Part shown: piece after piece, positions 34,681-46,558 of the stretch | Layout of the letters: the number at the start of each line of letters is the position of its first letter | Position numbering within the stretch: the first letter of the stretch is position 1 | NCBI GenBank assembly: GCA_022495005.1 | Contig: JAGYXB010001001.1 | Coordinates: 744,001 to 808,000 of the forward strand | Direction: 5' to 3' | Length of the DNA: 64,000 nucleotides | From: Rhyacophila brunnea | Taxonomy: Eukaryota; Arthropoda; Insecta; Trichoptera; Rhyacophilidae | Translations under genes and position numbers: made by a program | The notes under the pieces: model-generated | The model's database searches: none | Told to the model about the DNA's origin: nothing | What the model saw: the letters and a program-made list of their open reading frames with translations, nothing else

Positions 34681-35989
34681 AATGTATATTATCGTGATTC
34701 AAACGTTACTATTGAAAACATCATTGTTTTAAATACGTGAGGATTTTATCTGCTCACAGCTACACTTAGAAATGGAATTGGATGATTTTATGCGAATTGT
34801 AACCCACGTCTAATTTACCTTAAATAAAGGACTTGGCAAAAGGAAACATATAGAGTAATATGATGACATTAAGACGATACATCAGTGAAACGGCAAATAA
34901 TTTTCAACTATAGGCGCGACGAAAGTTTGGACTCGCTGGCATTCGGATAACGAACGTCGAGGTGTGAATACGTCAATTTGTTTCGTGATGGCGACGGGGG
35001 TATTAATTCCTAAATCGTGTAAAGATGACTAAAACGTTACCCATTTACTTGAAAAAGAAAACATGTCAATGAATATATTATTATTGTTACTAATAGAACA
35101 ATAAACAGAACATTCAATGAATGCATGTTGGATTTATATGACAAATTATATTTCGGTCGGCATGCGTCATTTGCACTCGCGACCCGCAATCCGCGTATCG
35201 AATAACCACGATCTTTTTAGACCATGCCTTAACTGAGGTATACCCTTAACAATGATTTTTCATGGCGATCGCAAAATAGAATACCCACGTTGCATCTGTC
35301 TCGTTCGTTATCCCCTCAAGTTTCGTTATTTTTATAAACAAAAACGTATTTTTAGATAAAAAACCAATAAAGCTTACGTAAAATACACCTACATTATGGA
35401 AATAGATACTTATAAATCTAAATTAGTATTCAAATCGACGCGTTGTTTAGTTATGAATATTGCTACCCTATATTGCTTTGCTTGTGATGTAAAAATAGTA
35501 TTATTGAGCGCATTGATAAAAAATGTTGGCAGTTTGTATTGCCATCTGATATTTTCCCCAATATTAAAGTATTTTATTCATTAATATTATAATATACGTT
35601 GAATTTTTGCGTTTTACATAAACAAAATTCTCATATTAGTATTAAATATATATTCATTGTTTTTAGTTGTGTACTATTTGCATTTGAGTCATTTATGCAC
35701 ACTTTCTAATGGCAAACTCAGACTGCTACCGTAATACAGAATACAGTTTAAAAAAAAAACATGAAAACAGTATTACGAAGTTAAGAAGCATATTATTGTA
35801 TACAAACTAGTGTTAGAAATATAATATAAGTACTTGGAAATACCATAATATATTTATTTTAGATATTCAGCAAGCCTATTAGTCATTACTAATAAACAAT
35901 ATAACTAATTCGAATGTTTAGTACTTAATTATATAATTTACTTTTAGTATAACTGTGTCTTTAGAATATAAGTAGCTGGTAGTTATTCA
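34681..35989. other. Intergenic, no gene seen
   Basis: Patches with more CG dinucleotides at 34915-35000 and 35160-35300 are unexplained. The frame at 35396-35584 is AT-biased with no domain. Confidence 0.35.
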
Positions 35990-36300
35990 GTGTGGTTAGT
36001 TTTATCTGCTATACCTGACCGAAAACTAAACCACACGCCAATGGCTGTATAGGAGAAGGAAAAAACCCACCCTTTGCCGGCGTAAACATAAATACAGCCT
36101 GCCGAAGGGAGGAAATGCATTTGCAAATTAGATTTTGAAACCTCAGGGGCGATATCCGAAGGCCCTCTGACATCCCGTTTTTCCACATACAAAGAAAAGT
36201 GCAAAGAACTTTTCTTTTGCGGCGGAATTTCCTCGCCTTATCGCACGTCCGCTCGCCCGATAGCATTGTCCCGGTCGCTCTGATAAGGCTTCTCGAATCC
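35990..36300. other. GC-richer single-copy patch
   Basis: About 300 bases stand out from AT-rich neighbours. Minus-strand frames of 110 and 73 codons overlap here in different registers, but neither shows a motif I recognise. It could be an exon, a decayed element or unique intergenic sequence. Confidence 0.3.
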
Positions 36301-37038
36301 CCTATTCTGGAATTACATGGCCGTTTATAGGAGATTTGCATTTATTTTTGGAAAGTTTTAGCTTCGGGTACTTAGTTGCTTTTATATTATCAAAATATAG
36401 GCAACCGTTATTGAGTTTCATCAGTGTAATCTTTGAACTTGCAGTAATAATATTACAGTTTTGTACGTCAAATGTTTTGGCAAGATATAAATTTAAAAAA
36501 AAATACTTGATACTTAACATTGCCCTTGTTAAAATAATATATAACCTTGTCTTTAGAATTCTTGAGAATTTGTGAAATTAGTGCCATTAGATGTGTAGAT
36601 TTAGCAAAAATCGCTGTCTGAAAAACGTATTGACTAAATAGAATTTAGAATACCAGCAGGCCTATTCAAATATATCACTTAACATCAAAAAAGAGCTAGT
36701 TGTGATAAATACATAACATGTATCAATTTACGTATTCTGGTGGTTAATTATGTAAAAAAGTTAACCGTATGAACTGTCAAAAGGTGATATCTTTTAACAG
36801 CCCCTCGCTCGACCGTGCTAACTTTGATAACTAGATAGAGTATGTCAATTTTACAGATTGAGAATTGAGATGCAAGAACCGAGACTGTATTGCTACAATC
36901 GCATTGATATGACTAATAAAATTATTAAATTGTAGGTTATGTTGATATGTCTGACGTGTCAATACGAAATTCTTCTGTTCGGCTCATTAGCGACTAGATG
37001 GCGCTAGCTTGGCTTTATCCGCTTGTGTTCAGTCTTGA
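36301..37038. other. Intergenic, no gene seen
   Basis: Short frames on both strands (36302-36575) oppose each other and have no domain. Confidence 0.4.
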
Positions 37039-37257
37039 GGTTGAAACAGACACAACGACGATCTGGCACATATATGCTAAGAGCGATTTAGTGTATATGA
37101 TCACATCTATGTCATTCTGACATATTATATATACATATTGTATGACAGCTATGACATTGTATTTACACTCTGTGACACCCTGTGACACAGGACGCCAACA
37201 TAAGAAACGGGTGTTTCGGCATATATGTGCCGGATCGTTATTGTGTGTGTTTCAACC
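37039..37257. mobile_element. Short inverted-repeat element
   Basis: Arms of about 38 bp: left GGTTGAAACAGACACAACGA then CGATCTGGCACATATATGC; right reverse complement GGTTGAAACACACACAATAA then CGATCCGGCACATATATGC. Length 219 bp. The open frame 37142-37384 starts inside it and is fortuitous. Confidence 0.65.
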
Positions 37258-37910
37258 ATTATCCGCTTCCCAATTTGACCGACATGTCTACCAACCTAAA
37301 TTTTCGACGTATTACGAATTAGAGATAGCCGCCGCTAATCGTTTAGTCATTAGTGTAAAGTGTAAAGAATACCATCCGTGCTAACTTGGAACAATGAAAA
37401 CAACGGAAACGTGCTAAATTGATGACCGTTAAGAATAGACCTGCAGAACCATATCTATATAATTATACAAAAAAACGAATACATAGTATTATCAAAGGTC
37501 TTCTCCATATGCCCTATATTAGTTATGTTGAAATTGAAGTAGGGTGTAATCTACTATACAGTATCAAAACTGGAATAAATCTACTTTACTATTCCACATT
37601 TAAATTAAACGAACGTATTATATTTGACTAGGGCTGAAGTATAACAAATTAAACAACAACACTGTATTATCATGGTAATACTATCGACCGAAGGTACTTG
37701 ATTGAATTTGAATTTAAATTCTAATGGATTTTAGTTTTGTACTATTCCATTTGAGTTGTTTTTTGCGGCCCAGGTTTCACCTTCCAGCATCTGCAGGCAC
37801 TATGCGCACTCACCAAAAGGTAAGTACACACTGACAACGACTACAGTTAATTCTAACTTATATAATAAATTAATACAATGGAGTAGGTAAAAACTTGAAC
37901 ACCTTTTTTT
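37258..37910. other. Intergenic, no gene seen
   Basis: The frame 37419-37631 shows no domain. Confidence 0.4.
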
Positions 37911-38132
37911 CCTAATAAGCTCATATGAGCCTCCACAGACTAGAGGTTTGTATCAACAGATTTTGTTTTTATGAGAAATGGATGTCAGCCACTTGCTCAA
38001 ACTATTAGGTCCATACTCTGACTCTACACGAAATGAAAAACAATATGTGTAGGTACTTGCCAGACCCAGGATTCGAACCTGGGACCCACGACACTATAGG
38101 CCGACGCTTAAGTCGTGCGTCCATCGTGGGTG
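37911..38132 (-). mobile_element. tRNA-derived SINE, copy 1
   Basis: On the minus strand a tRNA-like head contains an exact Pol III B box GGTTCGAATCC (about 38075-38065) preceded by GTCGGCCTATA, then TGGGTCTGGCAAGTACCTAC, a body including CCTAATAG(T)TTGAGCAA, and a tail with GTCTGTGGAG and an ATGAGCTTATTAGG-like end. Copies at 48128 and 51848 share this order. Confidence 0.75.
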
Positions 38133-38414
38133 TACATACCTAATAAGTCAGGGATCACAATAAAAATATAACCAACAAATTATGAATAGTTGAAGTGTTT
38201 GTTAACCATCGCATAATATGTTCAAAAGGATAATAATTTATTTTATTGTTTTAACTGTCAATTCACTGTGGAAATGCGTTATAATAATAGTTTAGAAAAA
38301 CGCTAATTTTGTCGTACTGGTTCCACTTTGATGAAATATATCTGGACTCTTTTTGTTCACCTCAGTTGAAAATGTCCTTCTGAGGCGAACGAAACCGCTC
38401 CAGTTATATTCAAT
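38133..38414. other. AT-rich spacer
   Basis: Nothing recognised. Confidence 0.35.
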
Positions 38415-38850
38415 AATAATTACAAAATAAAAATAACTTTTTATAAACAACGTTTTTAAATTTTCTGTTGAATCATATAAACTTGACTTGACTAGCTCAA
38501 AAAAATTGTACTTGATAGAAATAATACTGAAATGTCATTTTGACATGTCATATTGATTTCCATAGTAACGCATGTATATATTAACAATTTAGTTGCTAAG
38601 ACCCCAGAAGCAACCAATAATGGTGTCGAAATAACTTTTCTTAGAATACAGAATTAACTGAAAATGAATTCAATTCTACTTAAAGATGGCTAAAAGTATT
38701 AAAAAAATTCATTGGCATCGTGTTCTGATATATTCTAAAAGTTTCAAATGTCTACCTAGTCGGGAAGTTAATTAAAAATCGATTGCAAGATTTGTACCGG
38801 ATAAAAAACCACCGGAAAAATAAGAATACGACCTAATAAAAACGTTGTAA
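38415..38850 (-). repeat. Interspersed repeat, family C copy 3 (reverse)
   Basis: The minus strand reads TTACAACGTTTTTATTAGGTCG at the start and AAAACGTTGTTTATAAAAAG...TTGTAATTATT at the end (first 20 bases compared), with the shared ATGTCAAAATGACAT palindrome in the middle. Confidence 0.7.
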
Positions 38851-40641
38851 AATGGAATCAGTACGATAAATTTGCTTTTTATTTAAACTAATAATGCCTA
38901 CAAGAAGTTTATATTTTTAAATCGTGTGAATCATTCGTTGAATAAAAAAACTAAGTTAGTAGTTGGTTTATTTTATTTCATTATTTTTTTATTTATATCG
39001 TTCAATTTTATATTATTTTCTTTAACTACGTTTTGTAATTGATTACCTGGTGCAAAGTGATTTGAGCTTGTTTAACGGTCTATTTTTTTAATTGGGTTCT
39101 TTATTTTATATAGTAAACTGTATACTTCTTCCTACGTTTATGTCGCAAACATTTGAAGTTTATTTCTTTTGTTTAATTCAAATAGTTCGTATTTATACAG
39201 TCTGAAGATTTCCTTAACCCACATTTAAGTCGTCTGAAAGAATATAGTTCTGTTCTTTTCAATCCGCCTTTATTTTCTATTTGCTTTCCCACTCACACTG
39301 CTCATTGCCTTTGTGACGCAAGTTTCTTTCCTTTATCCTGGAATAACATTGGCGTATCTGCAAAATGATCACACAGAGTAATTCAAAATAAATGTTTATT
39401 TCACATACCTACACGTTTAAAAACATTCTGTTTCAAACACAATCTGATTTATGAAGGATTTTTCTGTAATGTTAAATTTAAATCTAATCTAATATATTTC
39501 TCTTTTCTAAATAGTTTGTTCCCTCATGACTGGAGTATTTTAAAATACCTACAGCAATCATTTTTACAACCAAGACTTTCATTGTCTTCTGCTTCACTCA
39601 AGACAGAGTGAAGGCTGCCCCGGGAAGCTCCTTCACTCACTCGTTCTAGCGACAGTGACATTTGTTAAAAAATAAAAATTAAGATGTGTTTGTTAACTTT
39701 TAGTAGTCATTACACTTTTTATTTACATATTTTTGGAATGGTTTAATTGAGGCTGTTAGTTTCAAAGTCTGTAATCTCCATATTCTTCCGTTATTTTGAG
39801 ATAGTCGCAAAAATTCATCAAACACATTTAGAACTCCAAATAGATTATTTTATTTTTGCAAAAATATTAATAAAGAATTAGTAAAGCGAATAGCAAAACA
39901 AAACGTTCGTTATGTCACTAAAATTATTTTTATTAAGTCAGCCATAAAATAAATTCAATTCAACTCACAAACAGAGTTGGATTTGATATTAAATATACTC
40001 ATAATTTTTTTATGAATGCACATTCGCTGAAAAATTACTTATAGTAATCAACGCAACTTGCTCGTTGCCCATCAAGTGGCCATTAGATATAATTATCATG
40101 TTATTTAAATGTGGTAATTAAATATTAATTAAAAGGTCCGCAGCGTATGAAAATAGAAATATCAAACAATGTTAAAATGAAGGTGACCGATTTTGAAACT
40201 AATATAATAATTATGGGGTTACTACCAAAGTTGGAGTTAATAGCTAGAAAAAAATCAAGGTTATCAGAAAATAGTACAAAATATAGTTAGTACAAAAATT
40301 ATATTTATAATTACATGGAAGTACCTACATCGAATTAGCGAAATATGCCGATTTTTTTTTAAGAATTTGTAAAACAATATCCGCGTCGAAGTCGATAACT
40401 ATTTCGATTGTCACACCATTATCATGACCACCCCAAGCAAAATAGCTACAGACTTCAAAAAGAATTTAATATAATTTATAGTATTGTGAAGAAAATGCTG
40501 ACTCATCTGGAAAGTGGATCACACTCAGGAACTCAAGGCAGTCAAAATGATTATGGAAACAATCACCGTAAGAAAAGACAAATTATGTATATAATTCGTG
40601 CTTTTCTAAAGCACAATAAAGGACACTAATGTAGTATATAT
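38851..40641. other. Intergenic, no gene seen
   Basis: The longest gene-free and repeat-free stretch in this half. A block at 40395-40440 (GATAACTATTTCG.TTGT.ACACCATTATCA) resembles 52395-52440, a minor two-copy repeat. The frame 40408-40629 begins in it. Confidence 0.4.
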
Positions 40642-41465
40642 GTTACGCCGAATGTGCAAAATGGACTATTACATGAAATGGGCAAAATTTTGCCTAAATC
40701 ATGAAAAATGCAAGCCCGTTGCCTTATTCATGCATTAGACAAAATATCTGCTGAGTGCGTGAATTCGGTAGTAATTTTTCTGCCTAGTTCATGCATTGGA
40801 CAATTTAGATAGTAGCGCTACGGTGGTGTTTTTTGCAACTAAACTAAATGTGTCAAATGCTCATACATTGGTCAAAATGTACGTATATTATCTATGGTCA
40901 AAATAGATAGTCGCGCTCCGGTGGTATTTTTTGCAACTAATCAAACTAACCAAATGTGTCAAATGTCATTGATTATAATATAAAAATATACCAATCAATA
41001 GCTACAATGACGTTCATATCCATTTACTATGCGCAAAAAAATCTAGAACTATAATATGATAACGGAAGAATTTTATTAAAAGGTATTTTCGCGATTTGAT
41101 TCGTGCTTGGGTATCAATCGTACAATGGTCGATTGTATGTCTGTGATAGTTTGTTGATACTTCTTAGCTAACCTCAAAATGGGCATTCAGATGAATTCAG
41201 AATTACAAAACCAAACCTAACCTAACCTAATAATAATAATAATATTATTATATTATGTCCAATTATAACTAATAAAACCATCCGTATTAAATTTACTTTT
41301 TCTACTGTCATGTTGACAGTTTAAGAATTTCATACCCTGGCGAATTCACGCACTCGGAAGATAATTTACCTAATTCATGAATAAGCCAAGGGGCTTGACT
41401 ATTACACGAATTAGCTAAAATTTTGCCCATTTCATGTAATAGTCAATTTCGCACATTCGGCGTAA
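40642..41465 (+). mobile_element. MITE with over 100-bp inverted ends, family B copy 2
   Basis: Same ends as 31436-32143 (left GTTACGCCGAATGTGCAAAA) and the same interior landmarks: GATAGTAGCGCTACGGTGGT, a (CCTAA)3 run and an (AAT)n run. It is longer than copy 1 because of local insertions and a partial repeat of the TGGTCAAAATAGAT block. No transposase. Confidence 0.8.
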
Positions 41466-41861
41466 AATATATAACGGTTGGCATTATACACGCTATTGGA
41501 AGAACGCTTATTAAGTTAACTTTTCAATTTTGCACTTGCAGGTACACCGCTGTTGCTTCGGAGAGCTTTTTCGCTGGTCGAAAGTTTTTAAACTGGACCG
41601 GAGCGAAAAACTTTGCAGCTTTCTTTCTTTTGTTTCGCGTTAAATTTTCCATTTTGCTTCTTTTTGTTGCCCGTCCAAGTTTCTCTTAGTTGTTTGTTGC
41701 CTTTCCACAGCGGTGCAATAGTGGTTCGTCGCCCCCCCCCCCCCACCCCTTCTTCTGGGTATTCATAATATGCGCTTTCTCGTTAACTCATTTTGTTTTT
41801 GGCTCTTCTTATCGCTGATAAATAATAGTTCTCATTGTTATTGTCGACAGATTGTAGCAAC
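41466..41861. other. Spacer with poly-C tract
   Basis: Contains a run of 13 C at 41732-41744 and a frame (41423-41689) that begins in the MITE end; no domain recognised. Confidence 0.4.
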
Positions 41862-42601
41862 CAGTAGCGAAGGGTGGAGGTAGGCTGTTAAGATTCGAAA
41901 TAAATAGTGCACATTAAACTTTGATAGTTATACATATTTGACAGATGGTGTACGCTAGAATGTACGGCTAACGTGTATTTCTTGTAAAAACAAAAATCTG
42001 ATAATACAACCTCCAGAATATGGAGGCACATATATTATGATCCTATTAGGATCGAACATGGTTAAAATAAAAAAAATGTGATTTCATTATTAACACGTCT
42101 ACCATTAATATTACTGAAGACATGGGTGCATGTTCTAATCCCACGTCTTGCAATGCAGACAGCGTTGCCATTTTAGCGTTTTTTACCAGATCTAACCTTT
42201 ATAAATATAACTTACAAAAGTCGCATCGTAAATTAATATATCCTATAAAACATGTTGATAAAATATAGTTATGTCTTTGATAGTCTAATAGCGCTCTTAG
42301 TCAGTTGAGCCAAACTTTTTAAATAACGGTACTGATTGATTTTTGACAGAATAATTTTTTAGCCCGCCTCCGAACGCGGTTGGACATTACATTTTTTTTT
42401 AAATATCTGTTTTAGTGCAAGTTGTCATTTTTCGTGTAATATTATAAAAAAAAGTAAAGTATATTTTTTCAGTAAAATACTGAAAATAAATAAAATTCAA
42501 ATTCAAGTGCTTACTAACAATATTGCTGTCCTCGGACTTTTTTCAGTTATTTACCACCTAACCTAACCTAACCTAACTTTAACTGTCACCCTTTGCCACT
42601 G
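41862..42601. mobile_element. hAT-type element, family D3, composite
   Basis: Left CAGTAGCGAAGGGTGGAGGT followed by AAATAGTGCACATTAAACTTTG; right end reverse-complements to CAGTGGCAAAGGGTGAC. Inside are a SINE 3' fragment (about 42010-42070), a hAT-like CAGCGTTGCCA start at 42160, and a (CCTAA)4 run near the right end (42556-42577). Flanks do not match as a duplication, so the two ends may come from different insertions. Confidence 0.5.
42010..42072 (+). mobile_element. SINE 3' fragment
   Basis: TGGAGGCACATATATTATGATC, CTATTAGGATCGAACATGGT matches the tail of the SINE at 48310-48345 (first 20 bases of each compared). Truncated at its 5' side. Confidence 0.5.
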
Positions 42602-44112
42602 TTATAAGATGTATTAATAAGAATAGTGTTCCAATACTATGAAGTGTCACTTCAACTACCAATCACATAAAAATTGGTTGATTTTAAATACATTTAATAG
42701 TTTCAAATTTGGTATTCATTATATTATACATATTTAAGTTAGCTAGTATGTTATACCCCATTGAAATCAGAAGAGCACACCATTACATATGCCCCAGATG
42801 AAAAGTACCGCTCGATCTATAATACCCACACGGCCTTTGTCCGTGAAAGCCTTTGAGAATGAATTAACGTTGTGGCTTATTGACTTAAATCGAGTGTACA
42901 TTCCCATATCCGCTTTCTATAATATTGCCTAGTCAAGTAAACGCAACGCAATATCCGCTGGAGCGGCCATATTGCACGAGGAAAAGATAAATTGTATAGT
43001 AGTTCATCCGTTTGAATATATCAATAATTTATTTGATTTGTACTCGCATTTATTTCTGGTGTATCAGGTTTACTCAATCATTGGTTTGTATTAATTAAAT
43101 GTTATCATAAGTATCATCAACCATGGCCTGGAAACTGAAGAAGACTGGTGATAGATAAAACTCAGTGGACGACCCTTGTGAAAAATAAATCCCATTCTGC
43201 CACCCTGGGGTGATTCACTACTGGATGAATGCTTCACATACTGACTCCAAGCACTTAAACATTATTATTAGATAAATATATACATATAATATATTTTTAA
43301 GCTTGTCCAGTCATTACAGATACCAAAAGTCGATACGTTGGTCGCTAAAAACTATTGTTATGTTCATTTTTAACATAACTAACTTTGATACCGCTGGCAA
43401 CCCCGATTATTATCGATGGTCACGTTGAAAGAGCGTATGCGATTAAACGGATGTCGCTAATGAAATTTCCAGCAGCAACGGAGGTCGCGTGGTGTGAGAG
43501 AAGGAACATGGCTTTTTGATTTTGTCTGCCGCCCCGTACAGTCGTGCTCCGTTTGGGTTTACCCAATATTAACCATGGACGTCACTTAACGGAGCACGAT
43601 GCAGCCGTCGTGTCAGGAGTCTCTGATCGTTCCAATTTGGGTATTTTAAAACTATTATTTGATTCACCATTCTTCTTATGTAACTTAGCTGCTTGTATTT
43701 AAAGTTAGTATTTCAATTTCAGTATCGAGCTGCTTAATAGCCATTTAATGTATTTTTAAATTCTTGTTTTTGCGATAATATAGTTTCTGTCAAGTATAAA
43801 TCGCTCTTTTATTTGTTGTTCCCTATTCTATATTCCACGCTGTTAAATATTTATTATCTTTCACGGTCGTAAGATCATGTGGCGTCCAGAAATTCATTAT
43901 GTATATCTAAACCTTGGATTTCACGAGCCTTCAGCCGTGTAATTCTTTTTTTTAATTGAAATTACAGTTATCAGTTGCGAGATTTCTGAAGAAATGCGGA
44001 GTTCGGCTTGAAAAAGATCAGGTAACTTTACGGCCCTCGTCCATGTCTCATGCTCATACTATTAACTAACTTTAATTTACTTTATCGTACTTATCATTAT
44101 AGACACCCTTTT
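42602..44112. other. Intergenic, no gene seen
   Basis: A CG-richer patch at 43420-43640 includes an inverted pair CGTGCTCCGTT (about 43543) and AACGGAGCACG (about 43581). No gene supported. Confidence 0.35.
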
Positions 44113-44151
44113 ATTTTGTAATTGTGACGTCAAAGATCACAATTACAAAAT
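44113..44151. repeat. Hairpin with 15-bp perfect stem
   Basis: ATTTTGTAATTGTGA and its exact reverse complement flank the 9-base spacer CGTCAAAGA. Possibly a tiny foldback element or structured transcript. Confidence 0.7.
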
Positions 44152-45756
44152 TTAATAATATATCACTATACGTCATATACAATTGTAGTCAGTACAAACT
44201 CAAATATATTAGAATTTGAATTAAAATTCCATATAAATTTATATTTAAATTTACATATTACACACCCCTTAGATAATGGGCAAAAGCAAGCAGAACTTAG
44301 CCTCTCATGATTACATAATAATAGTAGGTATACGTAGCATTACAGACAGTTTTACTAGTCTACTTTACAGTATTTATTGAAAAAAATAACACAACCTATC
44401 ATGAATTTGACTCGGCCATAAGCCAACCAGCAGCAGTTTGTGACCGGAAAGAGGTCGAATAATATTCACTTTTAAATAATAATATTTTTTTTAATAAACC
44501 CATATTGACATGAAATTTACCTATAGAGTAAAATTTTGTGTGGTCACGAATATATATTTTTTTGCAATTTAAAAAACGGAATGAACAGTCCACGAGTATT
44601 ACAAAAGCTGAACGTAATTCCACCATAAATCTCCATTGGTCTGCTTTTAAAATGCAGGAGCTAAATGTGAAGCTTTTATAAAAAAAACATCGCAAATTCC
44701 CGGAAAAAGCACCTGACATAAAAGCTTGCATCTGATTGATTTGCACTTCTATAAAATATTTATTATTTTACAATAATAAACATTTGGTTTTAGAATACTT
44801 TATTATATTTTAATAAATAGTTTGCACATAAAGGTTCAGTTGGTAACTTGGCTAACACCGCAGAAACATAGGTACCTACATTTACTAGAGTCGAACCCAC
44901 ATTCATCTGAAACTGACCAATATGCTTTACCATTTTAGTCATCTGCATCCATTGATATACTACTAGATGAGGAGTTCCCATACAAGTGTCATTTTAAAAA
45001 TGTACCACAAAAGAAGATATTCCGAATATCGTCTTATAATATTTCCTTGTGGGTATAATGCGTTAAGACCGTTACCATGGATTCTCGAATTTCACCCGTA
45101 TTGCCTTGGCTGTAAAACAAAATTTTCGTTCTTGAAATAGTGACCCTAAGGGTGTCTGCAACCCAAAGCTTGCAAGCTACCAAAAATTCATGTCTGAGAA
45201 GACAGAGCAAGTCGTCATGCGCTGACTATTAGTTAGAGTAAGATGCAAGCTAGATCGGGCTTACTCATAATTATTGCCAGGTCGTTTTCAAGTCAAATAT
45301 TAAGTGAGCTTATATCGAGTTAAGTCCGCTGATATTAAAACAGTAAGTTTTAACACTGGCCGAGTCGCTGAAAATCGGGCGTCATTTTAAGAAGCATATG
45401 ATTCATCCAATAGTATATCAATGGATAGTGGATACCAATGTCTGCATCCTACTTAGTTAAGATTTAAATAACGAATTGTCATGTGACTGAAGCGTGTCTC
45501 AAAAAAAATGCAAAATCGAGCAGAAGTTCGAAGCATCTCCGACGATTAGTGATGTCTTTAGGGTGGTTTAGTAACGAGGAATTACACAGTATTTATCTTT
45601 ATTTTCACTGTTATTTAACCGAAACTAATTTTGATTTTGTCGTTCTAATTAAATTCTACTAGTTACAACAATGTTGTAATAAATTAACGCAGGTAATATG
45701 TAATAATTACACATAATTTAATACATGTAGAGTAGCTACGTTTTAAAACTACATTC
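44152..45756. other. Intergenic; two unassigned minus-strand ORFs
   Basis: Minus frames of 115 codons (44399-44746) and 63 codons (44790-44981) are close together. The second (VVYQWMQMTKMVKHIGQF) is less AT-biased than most chance frames. I cannot assign either to a family, so neither is called as a gene. Confidence 0.3.
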
Positions 45757-45990
45757 ATATCATCAGCCTGAATCCATCCACTGCTATATTATAAAAGCCT
45801 CTCCAAGCTGATTCCACTTTTCTCGAATTGTGCGTTGCGTTGCCACGTAGGTATTCTGTAGAACTTTATCATTTCATCGGTCTATGACTAGGTCTACCTT
45901 GCAGACGTTTTGTATCTCTTGGATACCTGGATAACTCGATTTGTCAAACGATTATCCCTTCATCGAGCTATTGTGTCTAGCACATTGCAT
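45757..45990. repeat. Decayed insect RTE-type LINE/SINE 3' repeat
   Basis: CATCAGCCTGAATCCATCCA, followed by CTGCT and AAAAGCCTCTCCAAGCTGAT, has the layout of the very common insect repeat that reads CATCATCAGCCT...CCACTGCTGGACATAGGCCTC. Such sequences are the 3' ends of RTE-type LINEs and SINEs derived from them. Borders are approximate. Confidence 0.5.
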
Positions 45991-46006
45991 ATAGTACATT
46001 CATATA

Positions 46007-46558
46007 CAGTCGAACTTGGTTATTACGATCATGGAAATAGCGAGATATCGGATGTAATGAGGAAAGATTCGTTGACATTTTAGTTTATGATTTTCTCCAT
46101 ACATTTATTCACTTCTCGGGTATACCGAGCAAAACTGTTAATGTGTCGATCGTTTAAAAACAACATTTTCAACCCTAAGCAATAAAATCCGACCGGGAAG
46201 TTAACTAGACCAATGCCGCCGGGATCGGATTACGTTTATGACACTAGTTAAGTGTCTAAGTACCTAATTGGTTTTTTTGCCGATAACATTGAAAAAGTTG
46301 AAATTGCATGTAAAAAAAATCCAAGCTTTGTGAAGTCAGTAGGTACCTACCAGCGTTCATTACAATAAACAACTTCTTTTGTAGTTTACGAATGCCATGC
46401 TTGTTTCGGGGATTTTTACGATGGTTTTCAGATTTTTTTATGTTCTATGCATAAATAGAACGTGGCGCGAAAAATGTTTTAGAACTATATAACGAGTAAT
46501 GCTTATAACCAGCAAATTCGGTCGGTCCCAATTTCCTCGTAATAACGAAGTTCGACTG
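46007..46558. mobile_element. pogo/Tigger-like MITE
   Basis: Left CAGTCGAACTTGGTTATTAC; right, reverse-complemented, CAGTCGAACTTCGTTATTAC. This CAGT(C)GAAC..C.TTATTACGA start is characteristic of pogo/Tigger elements, which duplicate TA. TA precedes the left end; TT follows the right end, one substitution away. Length 552 bp, no DDE-transposase frame. Confidence 0.75.
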
